Positions 55,471 through 61,756 of a stretch of DNA of 64,000 bases are shown piece by piece (the first letter of the stretch is position 1; every line of letters begins with the position of its first letter). The stretch covers positions 124,001-188,000 of the forward strand of contig NZ_LMUM01000015.1 of NCBI RefSeq assembly GCF_009765985.1. Direction: 5' to 3'. Source of the DNA: Acidobacterium sp. S8. GTDB lineage: Bacteria; Acidobacteriota; Terriglobia; Terriglobales; Acidobacteriaceae. Both the position numbers and the translations under genes were made by a program. The notes under the pieces were generated by a model. The model saw only the letters and a program-made list of their open reading frames with translations. It made no database searches and was not told where the DNA came from.

Positions 55471-56250
55471 ATGACTCCGCGTCCCGATAAAGGATTGAAT
55501 CAAGCTTCCGCACTGACCCGGCTGGCAAAGGAAATGGGGCCTATTCGGACCGAGGACTTGACCGAAAACGTGGTCAGTCAACTTAAGGCAAGCATTCTCC
55601 GAGGAGTAATCAAGCCAGGTGAACGCCTTCCCCCAGAACGCGAATTGGCAGCTCTCTTGAAGATCTCACGAGGCTCTCTTCGCCAAGCATTAAAGGCCTT
55701 GCAGATCATGGGCGTTCTGGAGGTCATCCACGGCTCCGGCACTTATCTCGCGGATGCAGCCGAAGCGGTCCTCCGCGATCCTGAAGATCTGCTCGTTCCC
55801 TCACGCGGGCACTCTTTTGCTGAGATGTATGAGGCCAGGCGCGCCATGGAGGCTGAATCTGCCGCCTCGGCAGCCTTGCGCGCTACCGAGCAGGATCTGC
55901 AGAAGATGCATTCTGAAATTGAAGCGATGCGTAAGTCGCTGACCAACACGCGCCGGTTTATCGAGCGCGACAAGGCATTTCACCACCACATTGCAGTCGC
56001 GTCAGGAAACAGCGTTTTTATCTGGTTCATCGAGCTGCTGCAAAAAGTGCTTGCCCAAGGCCAGTTAATCCACGCTCGCTCGGAACGGATGCATATCCTC
56101 GTCGATGAACATTTGCGGATTCTGAATGCGATTGAGACTCGCGAGCCCGATGCTGCGCGCAACGAAATGCTCTCTCATTTAACCCTAAGCAAGGCCTATA
56201 CCGATCAGGAAACAGGTTTTGAGTTACGTGTTATTCCGCCGGGCCGCTAA
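55471..56250 (+). CDS. GntR/FadR-type transcription regulator (FCD domain)
   Basis: 259 residues. The N-terminal winged helix-turn-helix spans about 25-95 (LRGVIKPGERLPPERELAAL, ISRGSLRQALKAL, IHGSGTYL). The FCD effector domain follows (EMYEARRAMEAESAASAALR, and RDKAFHHHIAVASGNSVF with putative metal-binding Asp and His). FCD regulators commonly bind sugar acids or other carboxylates. It is the only DNA-binding regulator within the glycan locus and is therefore the first candidate to recognise the shared palindrome, which is inference. GAGGG precedes the ATG. The UlaG-like gene follows after 23 bp. Confidence 0.92.
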   Translation: MTPRPDKGLNQASALTRLAKEMGPIRTEDLTENVVSQLKASILRGVIKPGERLPPERELAALLKISRGSLRQALKALQIMGVLEVIHGSGTYLADAAEAVLRDPEDLLVPSRGHSFAEMYEARRAMEAESAASAALRATEQDLQKMHSEIEAMRKSLTNTRRFIERDKAFHHHIAVASGNSVFIWFIELLQKVLAQGQLIHARSERMHILVDEHLRILNAIETREPDAARNEMLSHLTLSKAYTDQETGFELRVIPPGR

Positions 56251-56273
56251 GGCCAGAGAAAACAAGGAGAAGA

Positions 56274-57074
56274 ATGAAGCTAGCGGATCAAATCGCCTCG
56301 AAGAGTGTAAGCGCAGGACATGTGTCCTGCTGGTGGCTGGGTGGATCGGGGTTTGCCTTCAAGGCGCCAAACGGCGCCGTTGTTTACATCGACCCCTATC
56401 TTTCAAATTCAGTAAAGACGATTTTCGGCGCAGACCGGGCCTTTCCACCGCCAGTTTCGCCGGAGGATGTTAGGGCAGATGCGGTCGTATCAACCCATTG
56501 GCACGAAGATCACCTCGACCCGGGCTCGATTCCTGTGATCTCGCAGAACAACCCTGAAGCCCTGTTCATCATGCCTCCCAGCGCTTCGGCCCATGCGTTG
56601 AGCTGGGGTCTGAATCGTGAACATGTCATCAAGCTTCAGCATGGACAAACCAAGACGGTGAAAGACATCACCGTTGAAGCAACGCCCGCGCGCCACGAGG
56701 CAGGGATTCCAGGCTGGGAAGTACCGGACGCCATGGGTGTGCTGCTGCAAATCGGTGATATTACGATTTACCACTGCGGAGATACCGAATACGACGTTCG
56801 GCTAAGGCGCCTTAAATCGCGGAAGCCGACCGCTGCTCTACTCTGCATCAACGGCGTCAGCGGCAACATGGATGCCCACGAAGCGGCGTTGCTCGCCTGG
56901 CACCTGGGTGCATCTGTCGTCATTCCCATTCATCACCACCTCTGGGCCAGCAATACTGGAACTGCTGAAGAGACGCTTGACCCGACGCTATTTACCGGGA
57001 CATATGCCCGTCTCGGCGGTAAAGGAAAAGCGATCATTCCCCAGCTCGGAGCAGAGATCGACCTGACGACTTAA
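56274..57074 (+). CDS. metallo-beta-lactamase-fold hydrolase, UlaG-like (copy 2)
   Basis: 266 residues with the HxHxDH motif in STHWHEDHLDPGS. Further ligands lie in ARHEAGIPG, IYHCGDTEYD and IPIHHHLWA. As with the copy at 49879-50658, the nearest characterised relative is the L-ascorbate-6-phosphate lactonase UlaG, so opening of an aldonolactone is the working guess. The phrase SCWWLGGSGFAFK near the N terminus is typical. AAGGAGAAG stands before the ATG. It is translated from the regulator's transcript (23-bp gap), separate from the enolase operon whose promoter lies after it. Confidence 0.87.
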   Translation: MKLADQIASKSVSAGHVSCWWLGGSGFAFKAPNGAVVYIDPYLSNSVKTIFGADRAFPPPVSPEDVRADAVVSTHWHEDHLDPGSIPVISQNNPEALFIMPPSASAHALSWGLNREHVIKLQHGQTKTVKDITVEATPARHEAGIPGWEVPDAMGVLLQIGDITIYHCGDTEYDVRLRRLKSRKPTAALLCINGVSGNMDAHEAALLAWHLGASVVIPIHHHLWASNTGTAEETLDPTLFTGTYARLGGKGKAIIPQLGAEIDLTT

Positions 57075-57094
57075 GTATGTGAATCCAATTCACG

Positions 57095-57142
57095 TTCAAT
57101 ACACTGAAACTCGTTGACAATGCTATCCTGCAACTCTAAAAG
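57095..57142 (+). promoter_or_regulatory. operator palindrome plus promoter of the dehydratase-SDR-Ldh2-GH2 operon
   Basis: TTCAATACACTGAA (57095-57108), 5 bp, TTGACA (57114-57119), 17 bp, TAAAAG (57137-57142). The -10 box is identical to that of the RhaT copy 1 promoter. Confidence 0.85.
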
Positions 57143-57180
57143 CGATACTGACCATGGATCTAAGACCATGATCGGATCGC

Positions 57181-58452
57181 ATGAAAATAGTTAAAGTTGA
57201 AACCATCTGGTTTGAGGCGGTTCCGGAAGCGATCTGGCGCGAGCGCGAGCCTCACGCACGCCAGGCATTGCCCAATAATTTATGGGTCCGCCTGTATACC
57301 GACGACGGACTGATTGGCCTGGGAGAAACATACTATCTTCCCCGTGCGGTCAGTGCGATCATCCACGACCTCTTCGCTCCCCTTCTGATCGGCCGCGACG
57401 CCTTCGATACGGAGAACCACTGGAACAATCTGTTCTCTGTAATCAATTTTTGCGGATTCGCTGGTGCGGAGCTGCGGGCTATCTCAGCAATTGACGTAGC
57501 GCTGTGGGATTTAGTCGGCCAACATCTGCAACAACCTATCTACAACGTATTAGGTGGTCGCAATCGCGATCGCATCCCCGTCTATAACACCTGCGTAGGA
57601 TCCGGACGATACGCTGACTACACAGCGTGGACCCAGGGGAAGGCTGGGGAGCTTGCCAAAGACCTGCTAAACCAGGGCATCACTGCGATGAAACTGTGGC
57701 CCTTCGATCAATTTGGCAACACTGTCGCCGGCCCTGATAAACCACGGGAAAAGGTCTCGATCTGGGGGCAGGAGACGGCAGCGGGACCACTGGCGCATTC
57801 GATCAGTAGCGCCGAGTTGAAAAAAGGTCTTGGCATTATTGAAGACATCCGAAATAAATGTGGCGACACAATGGCGATTGCCATTGAGGGACATGCCCGA
57901 TGGGACCTTCCCTGCTCGATTCAGATTGCACGAGCGCTTGAGCCCTATAACGTCCTGTGGCTTGAGGAGATTATGCCACCAGACAATATCGATGCATTCG
58001 TGCGGCTGAAGGCGGCGACTTCGGTTCGCATCTGTCAGAGCGAGCGCGCGTTCACCCGCTTCAGGTTTCGCGAATACGTCGAGAAGAATGCGGCCGACAT
58101 CATCATGCCGGATCTTTCCTGGGGCGGCGGCTTTACCGAGACGCGTAAGGTCTGCAGTCTCGCCGACACCTATTACCTGCCGATCACGTTACATGACACC
58201 ATCGGCCCTGTCGCGCTTTGCGCGGCGCTGCATCTGATGCTGCACATCCCGAATGCGATGATCCAGGAAATCGTACGAGGTTACATCGATAGCTGGTACA
58301 AGGATGTCTTGGACGAACCGTTCCTGCTGGAAGACGGCCACCTGCGTTTAAATGGCAAGCCTGGCCTTGGAATGGCGCTTCGGAGCGACTTCACTTCGCG
58401 GCCTGGAGCACAGGTCACCATCACCACCGAAGACGATCTGAAGAGGTGGTAA
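57181..58452 (+). CDS. enolase-superfamily sugar-acid dehydratase (mandelate racemase/muconate lactonizing enzyme family)
   Basis: 423 residues: an N-terminal capping domain, then the barrel. Visible active-site residues are Lys171 (TAMKLWPFD), metal ligands Glu236 (IEGHARWD), Glu262 (WLEEIMPP) and Glu288 (CQSERAF), and the catalytic His338 (LHDTIGP). This set fits acid-sugar dehydratases that make 2-keto-3-deoxy-aldonates. L-fuconate or L-rhamnonate would fit the locus, but substrate cannot be decided from motifs. It is the first gene of the operon behind the promoter at 57095-57142, and its stop codon lies 2 bp before the start of the next gene. Confidence 0.9.
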   Translation: MKIVKVETIWFEAVPEAIWREREPHARQALPNNLWVRLYTDDGLIGLGETYYLPRAVSAIIHDLFAPLLIGRDAFDTENHWNNLFSVINFCGFAGAELRAISAIDVALWDLVGQHLQQPIYNVLGGRNRDRIPVYNTCVGSGRYADYTAWTQGKAGELAKDLLNQGITAMKLWPFDQFGNTVAGPDKPREKVSIWGQETAAGPLAHSISSAELKKGLGIIEDIRNKCGDTMAIAIEGHARWDLPCSIQIARALEPYNVLWLEEIMPPDNIDAFVRLKAATSVRICQSERAFTRFRFREYVEKNAADIIMPDLSWGGGFTETRKVCSLADTYYLPITLHDTIGPVALCAALHLMLHIPNAMIQEIVRGYIDSWYKDVLDEPFLLEDGHLRLNGKPGLGMALRSDFTSRPGAQVTITTEDDLKRW

Positions 58453-58454
58453 GA

Positions 58455-59549
58455 GTGCGCCCCTTCAAAGCAATGTTCACAGGCGACTACCTCGATGAAT
58501 CCGGGCAGATGAGAGGTCAGGACATCGGCGTCGATGCTCTCAACGCCACTGGATTTATCGAGACTGGCTTCCTGCTCGACCAGAAACCGACGCAAGGTGA
58601 CTCGACCTATTGGGACCGTTTGTACTCGCTGGAAATTACCGCGGAGCACATTGCCAATGCCAACGCGATTGTGATCATAAGGCCATGGCTGAAGGCCGAA
58701 GCTTTTTCCAAAGGTGCCGAGAACCTGATCGTGATCGCACGAGCAGGTGCAGGTTACGACAAGATCGATACCAAGGCCTGCACGAAAAACAACGTAGTCG
58801 TCTTCAATGCTCCTGATAGTCTCACCCATTCCACTGCCTCGGCGGCATTTACGTTCATGCTTGCGTTGGCAAAGAGGCTTCCGCAGCAGGAAGCTGTTCT
58901 TAGAAGCGGCCGCTGGGACAGGCAGTCCGAGATATACGGTGATGACTTGATCGGAAAAACACTTGGTATTATCGGCCTCGGCAAAACAGGCCTGGAGCTT
59001 GCCCGCCTCGCGGCACCTTTTCACATGAAGATTCTTGCTTACTCGCCACGCGCTGATCGGTTTGCCGCCGAAGCCTTGGGTGTCGAACTGGTATCCAATC
59101 TCGAAACGCTGCTTTCTGTTTCTGATTTTGTGAGCCTGCATTGCAGACTGGAAAAACATACTAGGGGCTTGCTGGATGCTCAAAGGCTGAAGCTACTGAA
59201 ACCGACCGCATACCTCATCAATGTGGCGCGCGGAGAGATCATTGATGAAGAAGCCCTGGTGAAAGTCCTTCAGGAGAATGCAATTGCGGGAGCTGGCCTG
59301 GATGTCTTCGATACGGAGCCTCTTCCGCCCTCGAGTTGCCTTCTCGCGCTCGATAACGTCATCCTTACGCCGCACTGGCTTCCCAGTACGCGCCGCGCAG
59401 CGCAGGCAACCAGGGAAGTGATCGTTCAGAACCTGATCCGTGTAGCGACCGGGCAGATACCGCAAAACATATTAAACCCGGAAGTGCTGGGCCAGCCTGA
59501 GTTTCGGCAGAAGCTCGCTCAATTTGAAGAGAATCGGCACAATGGCTGA
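58455..59549 (+). CDS. D-isomer-specific 2-hydroxyacid dehydrogenase, copy 2
   Basis: 364 residues from the GTG at 58455, chosen because GAAGAGGTGG stands 5 bp upstream; a GTG at 58446 would overlap the dehydratase. The NAD-binding motif is GIIGLGKTGLELA. Catalytic Arg lies in INVARGEIIDE, Glu in DVFDTEPLP and His in LTPHWLP. It carries about 30 more N-terminal residues than the enzyme at 47795-48760 and differs considerably from it. It probably oxidises or reduces a sugar-derived 2-hydroxy/2-keto acid in the step after dehydration. Position between dehydratase and SDR supports this. Confidence 0.88.
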   Translation: MRPFKAMFTGDYLDESGQMRGQDIGVDALNATGFIETGFLLDQKPTQGDSTYWDRLYSLEITAEHIANANAIVIIRPWLKAEAFSKGAENLIVIARAGAGYDKIDTKACTKNNVVVFNAPDSLTHSTASAAFTFMLALAKRLPQQEAVLRSGRWDRQSEIYGDDLIGKTLGIIGLGKTGLELARLAAPFHMKILAYSPRADRFAAEALGVELVSNLETLLSVSDFVSLHCRLEKHTRGLLDAQRLKLLKPTAYLINVARGEIIDEEALVKVLQENAIAGAGLDVFDTEPLPPSSCLLALDNVILTPHWLPSTRRAAQATREVIVQNLIRVATGQIPQNILNPEVLGQPEFRQKLAQFEENRHNG

Positions 59550-59588
59550 TGCAGGCCCAATGCCACCAGATGAGGAAGAGCAAAGATT

Positions 59589-60440
59589 ATGAGCGAGGAA
59601 CTTAGGTTAGTCGGTAAAAAAGCACTCGTGACAGGAGCCGATACCGGCATTGGCCGAGAGATCGCGATCGAGTTTGCAAGGAATGGCGCAGATGTCGTCC
59701 TCCACTACAGCCATCACGAGCAAGGGGCCAGCAGCGCAGTCGAAGAGATCAAGGCGTTGGGGCGGAAAGCCGTCGCAATCGGCGCGGACTTTAACGATCT
59801 TCAACAGGCGTTATCCCTTGCCAAAGGCGCCATCGCCGCCCTAGGCGCCATCAACTGCCTCGTCAATAATGCGGGCGTCACTTTTAACTGCCCCTATGCG
59901 GAGATGCAACCTGCGCAGTTTGACACGCTCTTCAACGTGAATGTGCGTGCACCTTACTTCATCACCCAGAAGATCGTCGCTGACATGATGAGGCATGGAG
60001 GCGGCGCGATTTGTAATATTTCATCGATCCACGGATTGCAGGGAGCCCCGGAACACTCGGCGTACGCAGCCACGAAGGGCGCCATCATAGCCCAGACAAG
60101 GGCATTGGCTGTAGAACTCGCCCACCATGGCATTCGAGTCAATGCGATTGCACCCGGATGGATCACCGTAGAAAACTATTTCAGTGCAATTCCTGGATTT
60201 TCGGAAGCCGAAGCAAAGAAAAGTGCTTTTAACTCCGTACCCGCAGCGCGTTATGGAGTACCGCACGACATCGCCGCCCTCGCAGTGCTTCTGTGTGGTG
60301 ACGATGCCAGCTTCATTGTAGGACAGACGATCGTTGTAGACGGTGGAACGACGGCTCTTATGTCTTTGATTTCGAACTTCCGGGAGAAGTCGTCCGCACG
60401 ATTCGGCGCCCGCTATCTTGGGAAGGACGCGCGCGAGTGA
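59589..60440 (+). CDS. SDR family oxidoreductase, copy 2
   Basis: 283 residues, the same length as the copy at 29840-30691 and very similar to it. The nucleotide-binding motif is TGADTGIG, with NNAG at 93-96 and the catalytic Ser146, Tyr159 and Lys163 (HSAYAATKG). The C terminus LMSLISNFREKSSARFG is shared with copy 1 and unusual for SDRs, so both belong to one narrow subgroup. Likely role: oxidation of a deoxy sugar or of 2-keto-3-deoxy-aldonate with NAD(P)+. It is followed by Ldh2 and GH2, the same order as in copy 1. Confidence 0.9.
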   Translation: MSEELRLVGKKALVTGADTGIGREIAIEFARNGADVVLHYSHHEQGASSAVEEIKALGRKAVAIGADFNDLQQALSLAKGAIAALGAINCLVNNAGVTFNCPYAEMQPAQFDTLFNVNVRAPYFITQKIVADMMRHGGGAICNISSIHGLQGAPEHSAYAATKGAIIAQTRALAVELAHHGIRVNAIAPGWITVENYFSAIPGFSEAEAKKSAFNSVPAARYGVPHDIAALAVLLCGDDASFIVGQTIVVDGGTTALMSLISNFREKSSARFGARYLGKDARE

Positions 60441-60492
60441 CAAGAATAGCGATTGCACATGCGATCTCCAAAACACAACGAGAAAGAAGTGA

Positions 60493-61551
60493 ATGCAAAA
60501 CAATATCAAGGTCGATCATCTGACCCGATTCTGCGAGGACGTCCTTCTCAAAGAGGGCTTGCGGCCGAGCGACGCCACGACGATTGCTGATGTTCTGGTG
60601 ATGACGGATACCTGGGGAACCTTCTCCCACGGTACCGGCGCGCTGTTGAACTATGTTCATGCTATGCGGGCCGGCGGCATCGAATCGTCGGTCACTCCTG
60701 AGATCGTAGCCGAGGGGCCTTCATGGGCTGTCATCGACGGCCATGCAGGCATGGCGATGTCGAGTTGTAGCGTGGCGATGAACCTAGCGATTGAAAAGGC
60801 ACGCTCCTGCACGATTGCCTGGGTTGGTGTGAGAAACAGCAGCCACTTTGGCGCAGCGGGCTATTACGCAAACATGGCAGCACAGAAAAAGATGATCGGG
60901 ATCGCGATGAGCGCTGCAGATCCCAACATGGTCATTCCCGGCGCGCGTGGACACGTCATCGGGAACAATCCGCTCGCATATGCCGTTCCTGCAGGCAAAG
61001 AGCATCCCATCCTTCTCGACATCGCGCTCAGTGCCAGTGCATTCGGAAAAATTATGGGAATGAAAACCAGCGGGAAACCAATCCCGCAAAACTGGGTAAC
61101 AGATGACGACGGGCTGGCAACGACCAGTCTTGAAAATTGGCCCGCCACAGGATCGATGATGCCGATGGCAGGGCACAAAGGCTATGGCCTCGCGATCCTT
61201 GTAGAGGTTCTGACTGGCTTGCTGGTGGGCGGCTCCACGCTTGCAGAGATGAAGAGCTGGGTGAACAATCCCACGGAGAAGGCCAATCTCGGACAGGCTT
61301 TCATTGCCATCAACGCAGGCACAATCCTTCCCTTCCAGAACTTTGAACAACGGGTAGAGGAGATGATTCAGCAGTTGCGCGGCGCACCGAAGGCAAAGGG
61401 ATCAGATCGCATTTTTGTGCCGGGCGAGATCGAGTGGGAAAATCGAGAGAACGCTCTGCAGCATGGAGTTCCCTTGCCGGATGCTGTCATGGCATCGTTG
61501 CATCGCGCCGGTGAGGAATGTGGCATTGATCCGGCCATCCTTCATCAATGA
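60493..61551 (+). CDS. Ldh2 (malate/L-lactate/ureidoglycolate) family dehydrogenase, copy 2
   Basis: 352 residues with the family segments DTWGTFSHGTGALLNY, GVRNSSHFGAAGYYA with the catalytic His, IGNNPLAYAVPAGKEHP and PMAGHKGYGLAILVEVL. It is highly similar to the copy at 28754-29827, differing mainly at the two termini. If the pathway ends in pyruvate plus L-lactate, this enzyme could return lactate to pyruvate; alternatively it acts on another 2-hydroxy acid. It starts 52 bp after the SDR. A 205-bp gap without a recognisable operator precedes the GH2 gene, which may have its own promoter. Confidence 0.88.
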   Translation: MQNNIKVDHLTRFCEDVLLKEGLRPSDATTIADVLVMTDTWGTFSHGTGALLNYVHAMRAGGIESSVTPEIVAEGPSWAVIDGHAGMAMSSCSVAMNLAIEKARSCTIAWVGVRNSSHFGAAGYYANMAAQKKMIGIAMSAADPNMVIPGARGHVIGNNPLAYAVPAGKEHPILLDIALSASAFGKIMGMKTSGKPIPQNWVTDDDGLATTSLENWPATGSMMPMAGHKGYGLAILVEVLTGLLVGGSTLAEMKSWVNNPTEKANLGQAFIAINAGTILPFQNFEQRVEEMIQQLRGAPKAKGSDRIFVPGEIEWENRENALQHGVPLPDAVMASLHRAGEECGIDPAILHQ

Positions 61552-61552
61552 C

Positions 61553-61579
61553 TTGTCATCCTGAGCGAAGTCGAGGAGC
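61553..61579 (+). repeat. intergenic dispersed-repeat-like segment
   Basis: The sequence TTGTCATCCTGAGCGAAGTC shortly after the Ldh2 stop codon has the form of dispersed intergenic elements common in Acidobacteria. Only one copy is in this window, so its repeat status rests on general knowledge. The rest of 61580-61756 shows no gene or operator. Confidence 0.35.
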
Positions 61580-61756
61580 TGCAGTTTGCGGTATCGCATA
61601 GGGTTCACCGTAGACGTATTCGGGCGAAGAGTTGTTGCAGTAAGAACTGCACAAAGTGCAAGTCCCTACGCTCCGCGCTACGGACCAGGATGGCAAAGAA
61701 ACCGGCAGAAGTGAGGGCGGGTACGGAACCAGACCCGCGCAGCAAGAGAGGCAAAC

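Noticed and set aside
61552-61756. Expected operator palindrome before the third GH2 gene
   Set aside because: No TTCA-N6-TGAA match was found; the gene is probably reached by readthrough from the dehydratase operon or has another promoter.
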